NCBI GenBank assembly: GCA_018823415.1
Contig: JAHJIN010000195.1
Span: 1 to 33,023, forward strand
Length of the DNA: 33,023 bases
Direction: 5' to 3'
DNA from: Chloroflexota bacterium
GTDB taxonomy: Bacteria; Chloroflexota; JAHJIN01
This document shows positions 7,919 through 15,167 of this stretch, piece after piece; positions within the stretch are counted from its first letter, which is position 1, and the number at the start of each line of letters is the position of its first letter. The translations under genes were made by a program, and so were the position numbers. The notes under the pieces are model-generated. The model saw only the letters and a program-made list of their open reading frames with translations. It had not been told where the DNA came from and ran no database searches.

Positions 7919-9823
7919 CTACAACTTGTGCGAGGGCTCGCCGTCCAGCCCCAGCTTTTTCAACGTCTCCGGCCGGGGCTCGCCGTCCTCAGCCCAACCG
8001 TGCAACGCATAGTATTCGTCGATCAACTGCTTGAACTTGACGCGGTCTATGGTCTTGCCCCGGACAATCGGCAGGCCAATAGGCGTCGGCTCGTCAAAAT
8101 AGCGATCCACCAGCCAGTCGTCCGCCCGTGTCAACCCCTCCCGGATGTTGAACAGCCGCTCGACGGTATAGGCGCGATCTGCAATGTCCCAGATCTCCTC
8201 CGGCGTGAACTCGAGGCCGGTGTTATAGTAGATCAGCTTGGACAACTCCTCAAACCCGATCAGGTTGGGGCTGAGAAAGATGGTGTGGAACTTGCAGACG
8301 CCGGTACAGTCGATGGCTTCGTACATCATCTCCTGCCACTGTACCATGCGGGCCTTGCCCTCGTAGGACGTATAGTCGGACGACAGCGGGCCGTCGTAGG
8401 GCCGGGGACCGCCATAGATCTTGCGCAGCAGGTGTTCCGGCAGGTGGTAGAGGTCGATGGCCGGCCGGCTGCGCAGGTGGTCGGCACCCCGCGAGGATGT
8501 GGCGATGCCCAATGCTAGCGATGGCGTGGGCCGCTCATCCGAGTGCAGGTTGCTCATCCCCTTGACGTGGATGTTGTACCGGAGCGAGTCCTGCCCGATC
8601 CGCTCGGCGGCCCGTAGCGGCCCCTCTGCCAGGATGTCGCCCAGTCCCTGGCGCTCGGCGATACGCTGGACCATCTCCAGCACCGCTTCGTCGTTGCCCC
8701 ACTCCAGCTTCAAGCCATCCGTGTCTGCGTCGGTCAGGATACCCTTCTCATAGAGTTCCATCGCCCAGGCGATCATGCTGCCGGTTTCTAGCGTATCTAT
8801 CCCGTACTTGTTGACCAGGTGGTTGCCCACCAGGATCGTCTGAAAGTTGTTGCAGCCCACTTCCATGCCGAACGCGCCCTGGCTGGTGTACTCTGGTCCT
8901 TCCGCGTAGGTCCCGGCGTACGGCCCCTCCCGGATCACATACTTGTGACGGCAGTGAATGACGCAGCCGTAGCACCCCTCCGTGCCCAGGGCATATTCCT
9001 CGATGTGCTCGGCTTCGATGTTGCCGCCCACCTGCTGGTTCAGTTGAAAGTTTCGTTCGCGGATCAGGCCGACGGTGTTGGTGACACCATAGATGAACAT
9101 GGTGCCCCACTTTTGCATGATCTGGGCAAACTTGGTCGAGGCGATGTGGTCGAGGAGCCCGGCATTGTACTCCAACGCCTCCTCCGGGAAGCGGACCTCC
9201 AGGTCCATGGTGCCCCGGACGGCGATGGCCTTGAGGTTCTTGGAACCCATCACCGCGCCCATCCCGGTGCGGCCGGCGGCGTTCTTGACGCCGGTCATCA
9301 CGTTGGCAAAGCGCACCAGGTTCTCCCCGGCTACGCCGATGGTCAACGCCTTGATCTCCGGGTCGCCCAGTTCCTCCTTGATGAGTTCCTGGGTAGTGGG
9401 AATGTCCTCACCCCAGAGATGGGCAGCGTCGCGGATCTCGATCTCGCCGTCGTGGATCCAGAGATAGACGGGCCTATCCGCCTTGCCCTTGATCACCAGG
9501 TGGTCAAAGCCGGCCCAGCGCAGTTCCGGGGCAAAGAACCCGCCCATGTTGGAGCTGCCGACAAAGCCGGTCAGCGGTGATTTGGCCCCGATGTGCGTCC
9601 GGGCCGACGCTGAGGCCGGCGTGCCGACCAGCAGCCCGGCGCTGACCGTGAGCACATTGTCGGGACCCAGCGGGTCCACGCCCGGCTCTAGGTGATTGTA
9701 CAGCAGGTACATATCCAGCCCCCGCCCGCCCAGGTACAGCTTGCGCATCTCAAGGGTAATAGGGGCGGTCTTGCTCTCGCCGGTTGAGAGGTCTATGTAC
9801 GCGATCTTGCGATTGAGTGCCAT
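7919..9823 (-). CDS. aor: Aldehyde:ferredoxin oxidoreductase-family tungsten enzyme
   Basis: 634-aa member of the AOR family, whose enzymes bind a bis-tungstopterin and one [4Fe-4S] cluster. The cluster ligands are visible as Cys284, Cys287, Cys291 (CYGCVIHC) and Cys510 (DCTGVC), at nearly the spacing of Pyrococcus AOR. N-terminal pterin-binding features include YLGGRGLD and GSSNMGG. Glu311 and His449 (in SRGADHL) match the active-site Glu and His known for aldehyde-oxidising AORs. The context with BamA and BamQ raises the option of a class II benzoyl-CoA reductase (BamB). Retention of the aldehyde-type Glu/His pair argues for true aldehyde oxidation or reduction instead; this is inference from family knowledge. 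ATG start with AAGGAG. Operon mates are a zinc ribbon, two ferredoxins, a LUD-CCG protein and a MoaD-like protein. Confidence 0.93.
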   Translation of the reverse strand: MALNRKIAYIDLSTGESKTAPITLEMRKLYLGGRGLDMYLLYNHLEPGVDPLGPDNVLTVSAGLLVGTPASASARTHIGAKSPLTGFVGSSNMGGFFAPELRWAGFDHLVIKGKADRPVYLWIHDGEIEIRDAAHLWGEDIPTTQELIKEELGDPEIKALTIGVAGENLVRFANVMTGVKNAAGRTGMGAVMGSKNLKAIAVRGTMDLEVRFPEEALEYNAGLLDHIASTKFAQIMQKWGTMFIYGVTNTVGLIRERNFQLNQQVGGNIEAEHIEEYALGTEGCYGCVIHCRHKYVIREGPYAGTYAEGPEYTSQGAFGMEVGCNNFQTILVGNHLVNKYGIDTLETGSMIAWAMELYEKGILTDADTDGLKLEWGNDEAVLEMVQRIAERQGLGDILAEGPLRAAERIGQDSLRYNIHVKGMSNLHSDERPTPSLALGIATSSRGADHLRSRPAIDLYHLPEHLLRKIYGGPRPYDGPLSSDYTSYEGKARMVQWQEMMYEAIDCTGVCKFHTIFLSPNLIGFEELSKLIYYNTGLEFTPEEIWDIADRAYTVERLFNIREGLTRADDWLVDRYFDEPTPIGLPIVRGKTIDRVKFKQLIDEYYALHGWAEDGEPRPETLKKLGLDGEPSHKL

Positions 9824-9839
9824 CTGCGATCTCCTTATC

Positions 9840-9901
9840 GGTAGCCAACTATCAAAGTACTGACTACTGCCTACTGATTACTGGTTACTGTCCGCTGACT
9901 G
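9840..9901. repeat. Intergenic CAGTAGYCAG repeat, copy 2
   Basis: About 60 bases of TACTG-phased units (GACTACTG, CCTACTG, GATTACTG, GGTTACTG) between the zinc-ribbon and AOR genes. The stop of the zinc-ribbon gene (CAG TAA at 9878-9883 on the minus strand) and its final codons lie inside it. Confidence 0.8.
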
Positions 9902-10096
9902 CGCTTTGGCTATCTGCCGTTCCCAGTTCTCCCAGACCGGTTTTCTGATCTTGGCCAGATTGCCTGTCCAGGAGATATACCATTCCCAGCCACAAGCGGG
10001 ACAGGTGGCCTTCTCCGCGCCGGGCGCGGGCCAGAAGCGCTCGAAGCAATTCTGGCATCGCACCTCGCCGATTCTCGACTTTTTCTTCTGTTCCAT
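9878..10096 (-). CDS. Small zinc-ribbon protein, first gene of the AOR operon
   Basis: 72-aa basic protein with a zinc-ribbon signature: CQNC at residues 14-17 and CPAC at 32-35, followed by aromatic residues (GWEWYISW). The rest is charged and helical. I do not recognise a named family. Small zinc ribbons can serve as DNA-binding or rubredoxin-like subunits; no function can be claimed. The start is fixed by AAGGAGGA upstream of the ATG at 10096. It lies 54 bases before the AOR gene in the same direction, so it may be a small accessory subunit. Its last residues (SADSNQ) are encoded by the intergenic repeat, so the natural C-terminus may have been slightly different. Confidence 0.75.
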   Translation of the reverse strand: MEQKKKSRIGEVRCQNCFERFWPAPGAEKATCPACGWEWYISWTGNLAKIRKPVWENWERQIAKAQSADSNQ

Positions 10097-10123
10097 CAGG
10101 ATTTCCTCCTTACCAGGGATCGG

Positions 10124-11398
10124 TCATGGTGACGCGATCTCGTGCTCAATGGCGAATACCGCCGGCTCCAACGCCTGCGCCAGTACTTCCCCGAGCCGTT
10201 GGATACCTGTCTCGATCTGCTCCGGCCGCGGGTAAGAGAAATTAAGCCGCAGGGTATGCGGGCTGCACTCGCCAGCATAAAAGGGTGTGCCAGGGACAAA
10301 GGCCACCTGGTGGCACAGCGCCTCCCCCAACAACTCCCCGGCGTTCAGCGACGGCGGTAGCGTGACCCAGAGGAACAATCCCCCCTGGGGCCGGGTCCAG
10401 CTTACCCCCGGCGGGAAATACCGGGCCATCGCCGCCAACATCAGGTCCCGTCGCTCTCGATAGACCACCCGCAACCGGGCCACGTGCTGCTCCAGAAAGC
10501 CGTCCTGTATCATCTCGTGCACGACCATCTGGGTGTACAGGTTGGTGTGCACGTCAATCCCTTGCTTGGCTTGCACCATCCGCCGGATCACGACCGCCGG
10601 CGCGACCACCCAGCCCAGCCGCAGGCCCGGCCCCAGGAGCTTGGAAAAGCTCCCCACGTGAATGACATTGCCCTGGTAAACGTCAGACGCCGATTGACAG
10701 CGGGATGCGTCTACCGCCAGCAGCGACGGCAGGTGCTCCCCCTCGTAGCGGAGCTGACTGTAGGGGTCGTCCTCGAGGATGGGGACCCCGGCCCGGGCGG
10801 CCAACTCGACGAGGGCCTGCCGGCGTTCCTGGGATAGCGTGACACCCGAGGGGTTCTGAAAGGTAGGGATGGTGTAGACGAAGCACGGACCGGCCGCCAG
10901 CGCGGCCTCCAGCGATTCGATCTCCAACCCTTCATCGTCCATCGGCATTGGTACATAGGCCGCCTGATAGGCGTTGAACGCCTGCAACGCGCCCAGAAAG
11001 GTCGGCGATTCCACCGCCACGCGGTCTCCCGGATTCAGCAGGAGCCGGGCCGTCAGGTCCAGCCCCTGTTGCCCGCCGGAGATGATGAGCACGTTGCTCT
11101 CATCGATGATGATGCCCTGACGGGCCATATACTCGATGATCCAGGCCTGCAGTGGCGGGTACCCCTCCGTCAAGCCGTACTGCAGCGCATAGTGCCCTCG
11201 TTCGGTCAGGACGCGGTGGCTGGCCTCTCGGACGGCTTCGGCCGGCAGCAATTCTGACGCCGGCATCCCCCCGCCGAAAGAGATCACTCCCGGTTGCTGC
11301 ACGGCTTTGAGCAGCTCCCGGATGGCCGAGCTGGTCACCCCTTCCATCCGGCAGGCGAACCGTTCTTCCCACGGTATATCCATGCTGTCCATCCTCAT
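10124..11398 (-). CDS. PLP-dependent fold-type I aminotransferase
   Basis: 424-aa class I/II aminotransferase of the type represented by 2-aminoadipate/aromatic transaminases (LysN/ARO8-like), without a GntR domain. Visible: SGGQQGLDL cofactor-phosphate loop at about 107-115, Asn182-Pro183 in FQNPSG, Asp210-Asp211-Pro-Tyr213, the PLP lysine Lys253 in SFSKLLGPG, and a C-terminal LRLNFSY with the likely carboxylate-binding Arg. The first ATG (11398) directly follows the thiolase stop. An ATG five codons later has GAGGA upstream and may be the true start. Beside an AOR gene, it could start aromatic amino acid breakdown (amino acid to aryl-pyruvate to aryl-acetaldehyde to acid), but the keto-acid decarboxylase or oxidoreductase for that route is not in the window. 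Substrate unproven. Confidence 0.88.
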   Translation of the reverse strand: MRMDSMDIPWEERFACRMEGVTSSAIRELLKAVQQPGVISFGGGMPASELLPAEAVREASHRVLTERGHYALQYGLTEGYPPLQAWIIEYMARQGIIIDESNVLIISGGQQGLDLTARLLLNPGDRVAVESPTFLGALQAFNAYQAAYVPMPMDDEGLEIESLEAALAAGPCFVYTIPTFQNPSGVTLSQERRQALVELAARAGVPILEDDPYSQLRYEGEHLPSLLAVDASRCQSASDVYQGNVIHVGSFSKLLGPGLRLGWVVAPAVVIRRMVQAKQGIDVHTNLYTQMVVHEMIQDGFLEQHVARLRVVYRERRDLMLAAMARYFPPGVSWTRPQGGLFLWVTLPPSLNAGELLGEALCHQVAFVPGTPFYAGECSPHTLRLNFSYPRPEQIETGIQRLGEVLAQALEPAVFAIEHEIASP

Positions 11399-12604
11399 CT
11401 AGCCACTGACCTTGATGACGACGCCGGCCCCCGTGTCGCCGGCGGCACAGCCGACGAACAGCCCATACCCGCCACCGACCATGACCAATTCTTCGATCAT
11501 CTCGATGATCAAGCGGTGGCCGGTGGGGCCTTGCGGGTGCCCAAAGATGAGGGATGAGCCATAGTTGTTCATCGCCGCTGGCTTGACCCCCATCTCGCGA
11601 CAGAAATAGATGTCGTTCACGGCAAAGGGGTTGTGCGTCTTGATCACCCGCACGTCCGCGAGCGAGATGCCGGCCCGGGAGAGCGCCTGTTGCGCGGCCG
11701 GGACGATGGCCTGGGCCATGTAACCCTTTCTGGCCCGCCCCTCCCCGTAAGACATCACCTGGATCTCGATCTGGGGATTGCGGCTCAACTCTCGCGCCTT
11801 CTCCTGTGTGGCAATGATGATCCCGCAATTGCCGTCAGCCGGGTGGGTCTGAGTGCCATAGGTCACTGTGCCCCCTTGGACCACGGGCTTGAGCCGGGCC
11901 AGCCCCTCCGCCGTGGTGGGAAACACCCCTTCGTCCCCATCAAGGGTGGCCAGGACTTTGCGCCCTCGCTCGTCTTTGACCTCGAGGGGAATCACCATGA
12001 AGCGGTGCAAAAAGTTAGCATCATCTTTGAGTGCGTCACTGTACTGCTGGTAACGCAGGAGCGTCATCTCGTCCTGCTCCTCCCGGGTGATACCGGCCTC
12101 CCGAGCTACGTTCTCCGCTGTCTCGATCATGGCGTTCCTGGCGAAGGGATCGAAGCCAAAGTTGTCCCAGACCCAGTCTTCCTTGTCGCCCATGCCGCCC
12201 GGCCCCAGGGGATTGGGATAGTAAATGTGGGGGCCGTTGCTGCATCGGTCGGCGGTGATGGTCAGGATGGTGCGATCCCCGCTGACCTCGACCTCGGCTG
12301 CGGCATTGCCCACCACTCGGGCGCTGGTGGCGCAAGCCTGGCTGATGATGGGACCGGTGACCGCCTCGGCCCCGATGAGGCCGGCCAGCCAGGGACCACC
12401 GTAGAAAGAATGCTTCTGCGGCACCGTGATTCCCAGGTAGAGGCTATCGAACACCTGGGGGGAGATGCCCCGCGACTCCAGGGCCTGCCGGGTGATCTCG
12501 GCCGCAAAGGCAACGGCATTGAGGTGAGCCAAGCTCCCCTGCCAGCGACAGAATGGCGTGCTCCAATAGCCCCCATAGGGGATGTAGGCTTGTTCAAAGA
12601 ACAT
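11399..12604 (-). CDS. Thiolase-family acyl-CoA acyltransferase
   Basis: 401-aa thiolase. The acylated Cys is Cys91 in SQACATSAR. The His of THNPFAVND and His356 in GHPQGPTG match the usual NxAxxxN-type and GHPxGxxG loops. The last motif is CAAGDTGAG (Cys386) rather than the common CxGGGxG, so the C-terminal active-site loop is divergent. It would cleave a 3-oxoacyl-CoA with CoA, as in beta-oxidation of the ring-cleavage product 3-hydroxypimeloyl-CoA after oxidation, or make the reverse condensation. ATG start with AGGAGG. It ends exactly where the aminotransferase begins. The fused dehydrogenase/hydratase at 20164-22041 would provide its substrate (inference). Confidence 0.92.
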   Translation of the reverse strand: MFFEQAYIPYGGYWSTPFCRWQGSLAHLNAVAFAAEITRQALESRGISPQVFDSLYLGITVPQKHSFYGGPWLAGLIGAEAVTGPIISQACATSARVVGNAAAEVEVSGDRTILTITADRCSNGPHIYYPNPLGPGGMGDKEDWVWDNFGFDPFARNAMIETAENVAREAGITREEQDEMTLLRYQQYSDALKDDANFLHRFMVIPLEVKDERGRKVLATLDGDEGVFPTTAEGLARLKPVVQGGTVTYGTQTHPADGNCGIIIATQEKARELSRNPQIEIQVMSYGEGRARKGYMAQAIVPAAQQALSRAGISLADVRVIKTHNPFAVNDIYFCREMGVKPAAMNNYGSSLIFGHPQGPTGHRLIIEMIEELVMVGGGYGLFVGCAAGDTGAGVVIKVSG

Positions 12605-12620
12605 GATAACCTCCTGTGAG

Positions 12621-12655
12621 AGTAATCAGTAGTCAGTAGACAGTACTACTGTCAA
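12621..12655. repeat. Intergenic CAGTAGYCAG repeat, copy 3
   Basis: Short copy: ATCAGTAGTCAGTAGACAG followed by TACTACTG. It fills the gap between the CBS-ACT gene and the thiolase ribosome binding site; the CBS-ACT stop codon (TGA at 12652) overlaps its edge. Confidence 0.75.
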
Positions 12656-13299
12656 GCAACACAACACACGTGGACTATTTCTTCGACCTCGGTCTTGAGC
12701 ACCGGGAGGAGCGTCTCTTCATCCACGCCTTCCAGGCGGAAGGTGATGTAACGGTACTGCGGGTCCTCACCCCGGAAAGCGGCCACGGAGCAGATGTTGC
12801 CTCCCAGCCGGGCGATCACCTCGGCCAACCGGGCCAACTCGCCCCGCACATCCGGCACCTGCACCGTGACGCGCAACGAGGCCTCCTCACCGCCCAGGAT
12901 CTCCACAAACGTCTCAAAGATGTCAGTCTCGGTGATTACCCCCACCAGCATGCCATCTCGCATCACCGGCAAGCAGCCGATCTTTTTCTCCACCATGACC
13001 TGCGCGGCCTCTTCCAGAGGATCGTCCTCGGATACCGTGATGGGTGGGCTGCTCATCACCTCCCGGACATGCAAGTTGGCCAGCAGGTAGTTCACCTCAA
13101 AAACAGAGAACGTGGTAGCTGCTGAGGGCGAAGCGTGCAGCAAATCCGTCCGCGCGACGACGCCGACCAGTTTACCCTCCTCATCCACCACCGGCAGGTG
13201 ACGAACCCTTTTCTCACGCATGAGGCGAAAGGCCTCGGGGAAGGTGGTATCTGGGGTGATCGTCGTCGGTTTGGGGGTCATACGATCTTTTACCAGCAT
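12652..13299 (-). CDS. CBS-domain pair with C-terminal ACT domain (AcuB-like)
   Basis: 215-aa soluble protein with two CBS motifs (about residues 1-60 and 76-132) followed by an ACT-like domain (about 140-212). CBS pairs bind adenine nucleotides and ACT domains bind small ligands such as amino acids, so this is a likely energy or ligand sensor. The layout resembles AcuB of acetoin-utilisation operons, whose exact role is unsettled. ATG start with AAAGGAG at a good distance. Among acyl-CoA synthetase genes it may tune enzyme activity to the AMP/ATP ratio (inference). Length and domain order are normal. Confidence 0.88.
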   Translation of the reverse strand: MLVKDRMTPKPTTITPDTTFPEAFRLMREKRVRHLPVVDEEGKLVGVVARTDLLHASPSAATTFSVFEVNYLLANLHVREVMSSPPITVSEDDPLEEAAQVMVEKKIGCLPVMRDGMLVGVITETDIFETFVEILGGEEASLRVTVQVPDVRGELARLAEVIARLGGNICSVAAFRGEDPQYRYITFRLEGVDEETLLPVLKTEVEEIVHVCCVA

Positions 13300-13314
13300 C
13301 GGAATCTCCTTTCT

Positions 13315-13363
13315 CAGTAATTAGTAGCCAGATGGCAGTAGTCAGACTGCCTCGCTACTGAAC
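13315..13363. repeat. Intergenic CAGTAGYCAG repeat, copy 4
   Basis: Units AGTAGCCAG, CAGTAGTCAG and GCTACTGAA between the activase and CBS-ACT genes. The last codons and the TGA stop of the activase gene (13342) lie inside the copy. Confidence 0.75.
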
Positions 13364-14154
13364 GATTCTTTGGCGAACAATGCCGCTCCAAATGCCCCCA
13401 TCTCCTGGGGGTGGGGTGCGATCTCGACCTCGACGCCGGCTCGCGCGCTCAAGAGCTCTGCCACGATGGTGTTATACGCCACGACGCCCCCGGTCATGAT
13501 CACCCGGCCGGTCAGCGTGTCCATCTCCAGGATTCGCTTGGCGACCGAGTCAAACAGGCCCCTGATGATGTCGTCCGTCCGCTCGCCGGCCCGGATCCGG
13601 TCCAGCACCTCTGTGGCCGTAAAGACCGTGCAATAACTCCCGATCTGGGCCGTGCTGCCGGCTCCCTGGGCCAGGCTATTAAAGTCACCAATGGGGATAT
13701 CCAGCTTGTGGGCGATCTCTTCCAAAAAGGCCCCCGTGCCAGCGGCGCATTTGCGGTTCATCTTGAAGCCAATGCGCATGCCCTGGGCATTGAGCCTGAT
13801 GATCTTGTTATCCTGGCCGCCCACATCCACGACCGTGATCGCTTCGGGGAAGTAGTGGTAGCACCCTCGCCCGTGGCAACCGATCTCGGTCCGGGTGTCG
13901 TGGGCAAAGGAGCCTGTCCTGAGCTTGTCGAAGGGCACGCTCCTGCGTCCGTAGCCGGTCGCCACGATGGCCCGGATCGCTTCCCGCGTGACCCCAGCCC
14001 GGGCTAGCGCTTCCTCCAATGCCGTCATTGCCGCCGAGGCCAGGTCCGTCCCGGAGCGCCGGACGAAATGCCCAAGTACCTTCCTGTCAGCGTCGATGAC
14101 CACGGCCTTGGTTGTCGTCGTCCCCACGTCAATGCCGGCAAAGATACTGCTCAA
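13342..14154 (-). CDS. BadF/HgdC-type ATP-dependent activase (ASKHA ATPase)
   Basis: 270-aa ASKHA-fold ATPase that injects low-potential electrons into 2-hydroxyacyl-CoA dehydratases, class I benzoyl-CoA reductases or double-cubane proteins. Features: phosphate-1 loop GIDVGTTTTK at residues 7-16, VDVGGQDNK at 109-117, the two cluster ligands Cys136 (NRKCAAGTG) and Cys175 (SYCTVFT) that bridge a [4Fe-4S] between two monomers, and GGVVAYN. Residues 76-83 (DKLRTGSF) are an in-frame insertion of a dispersed repeat just before the TEIGCHG loop. The start is TTG at 14154, overlapping the PanE-like stop, with GGAGG upstream. Only one activase gene is present, so the enzyme is probably a homodimer. 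The likely client is the dehydratase-family protein at 18842-20080. Confidence 0.92.
   Translation of the reverse strand: MSSIFAGIDVGTTTTKAVVIDADRKVLGHFVRRSGTDLASAAMTALEEALARAGVTREAIRAIVATGYGRRSVPFDKLRTGSFAHDTRTEIGCHGRGCYHYFPEAITVVDVGGQDNKIIRLNAQGMRIGFKMNRKCAAGTGAFLEEIAHKLDIPIGDFNSLAQGAGSTAQIGSYCTVFTATEVLDRIRAGERTDDIIRGLFDSVAKRILEMDTLTGRVIMTGGVVAYNTIVAELLSARAGVEVEIAPHPQEMGAFGAALFAKESFSSEAV
13906..13929. repeat. FDKLRTG-type dispersed repeat inserted inside the activase gene
   Basis: 24 bases containing CCTGTCCTGAGCTTGTCG (complement reads as FDKLRTG) that interrupt an otherwise continuous activase sequence. Removing them joins SVPF to AHDTRTEIG, which is the family pattern, and the flanking Phe codons suggest a small duplication. 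The same word is known as a frequent dispersed repeat in many bacterial genomes. The frame is kept. Confidence 0.7.
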
Positions 14155-15101
14155 TGTTCCTCCGGTGCCCCGGATTTCATCTCCAGACCCTTGATGAGCA
14201 CCGTGATGGTAAAGTTATAAGGGGTATCGACACCGACGGACCGGCCCCGCTCGACGATCTTGCCGTTAAGCCAATCGATCTCGGTCCGACTCCTGCGCAG
14301 GACGTCCTGGTGCATGGAGGTTCGGTGATAGCCGGCCTTCTTGAGGTACTGGACGCCGTGCTCGAAAAACCCCTCGTCAAAAACCACGCCGCAGGCTTTG
14401 GCCACCTGGATCCCTTCGCGCATGAGTTCCTCGGCCAGCACCTCGGTGTGTTCAAAATCCATCATATCCTTCATTGGCTTGCGGGTCAAGGCGCACATCG
14501 CGCTAAGGGCCGCGTTGAGGATGACCTTTTCCCACTCGTATTTCTTGACGTTGGTGGTGAACTGGGTTTCCAGGTTCGCCGCCGTCATCATCTCGGCCAA
14601 CTGGCGGGCCAGCGGCTCACCCTTGGCCGTCATGGCCCCGATATAGTTGGGCGGGTTGAAAAACGACATCGCGATATGTCCGTCTCCCATCTGGGCACCG
14701 GCATAGTTCACGACGACGCGCAGGACATTGTCCGGGCCAAACGTCTCGGCCAGGAACTCCTGGTTGTCGAGCCCGTTCTGGCAACTGATGAACCGCATCC
14801 CCGGCCGGGCGATCTGGGCCAATTCTGGAGTGATATAAGGCAGAATAGACGCCTTGGTAGCGACGACGACGGTGTCCACAGCAGGGAAATTCGACAGTTC
14901 CGAGATGCTATATGCCAGTCGCTCGCACCGGGCCGTCATCTCCAGGACGCCCGTGAGGGACAATCCTCTCGTCTTGATGGCGTCCAGATGAGGTTTCTGG
15001 ACGTCGCACAGGACCACATGATACCCGGCGTGAGCCAGATGTGCGGCCAGGATCCCACCAACTGGCCCCACGCCCACGACGGCGATCTTGGGTTCGCTCA
15101 T
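14151..15101 (-). CDS. Ketopantoate reductase-like NADP-dependent oxidoreductase (PanE/ApbA family)
   Basis: 316-aa two-domain reductase of the ApbA/PanE family. The N-terminal Rossmann fold has VVGVGPVGG at residues 8-16. The C-terminal helical domain carries WEKVILNAALSA, with the family Lys, and a conserved-looking TEIDWLNG. Family members reduce 2-oxo acids (ketopantoate) or oxidise 2-hydroxy acids, and many paralogs in catabolic clusters have unknown substrates. In this position it more likely works on a 2-oxo/2-hydroxy acyl intermediate related to the dehydratase than in pantothenate synthesis; this is inference. ATG start with AAAGGAG. The stop overlaps the TTG start of the activase gene, so the two are coupled. 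Confidence 0.85.
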   Translation of the reverse strand: MSEPKIAVVGVGPVGGILAAHLAHAGYHVVLCDVQKPHLDAIKTRGLSLTGVLEMTARCERLAYSISELSNFPAVDTVVVATKASILPYITPELAQIARPGMRFISCQNGLDNQEFLAETFGPDNVLRVVVNYAGAQMGDGHIAMSFFNPPNYIGAMTAKGEPLARQLAEMMTAANLETQFTTNVKKYEWEKVILNAALSAMCALTRKPMKDMMDFEHTEVLAEELMREGIQVAKACGVVFDEGFFEHGVQYLKKAGYHRTSMHQDVLRRSRTEIDWLNGKIVERGRSVGVDTPYNFTITVLIKGLEMKSGAPEEH

Positions 15102-15113
15102 CTTTGACTCCTT

Positions 15114-15167
15114 TCAGTAGTCAGATGACAGTAGCCAAGTGTCTGGCTACTGACCACTGGCATAACG
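15114..15167. repeat. Intergenic CAGTAGYCAG repeat, copy 5
   Basis: Contains CAGTAGTCAGATGACAGTAG on the + strand and the reverse-oriented TCTGGCTACTGACCACTGG. It covers the end of the AMP-forming ligase gene: codons for ASGQ and the TAG stop are repeat sequence. The ribosome binding site of the next gene follows directly. Confidence 0.85.

Noticed and set aside
7919..9823. Naming the AOR-family gene bamB
   Set aside because: It keeps the Glu/His pair of aldehyde-type AORs, and I cannot place it in a tree by eye; context alone is not enough.
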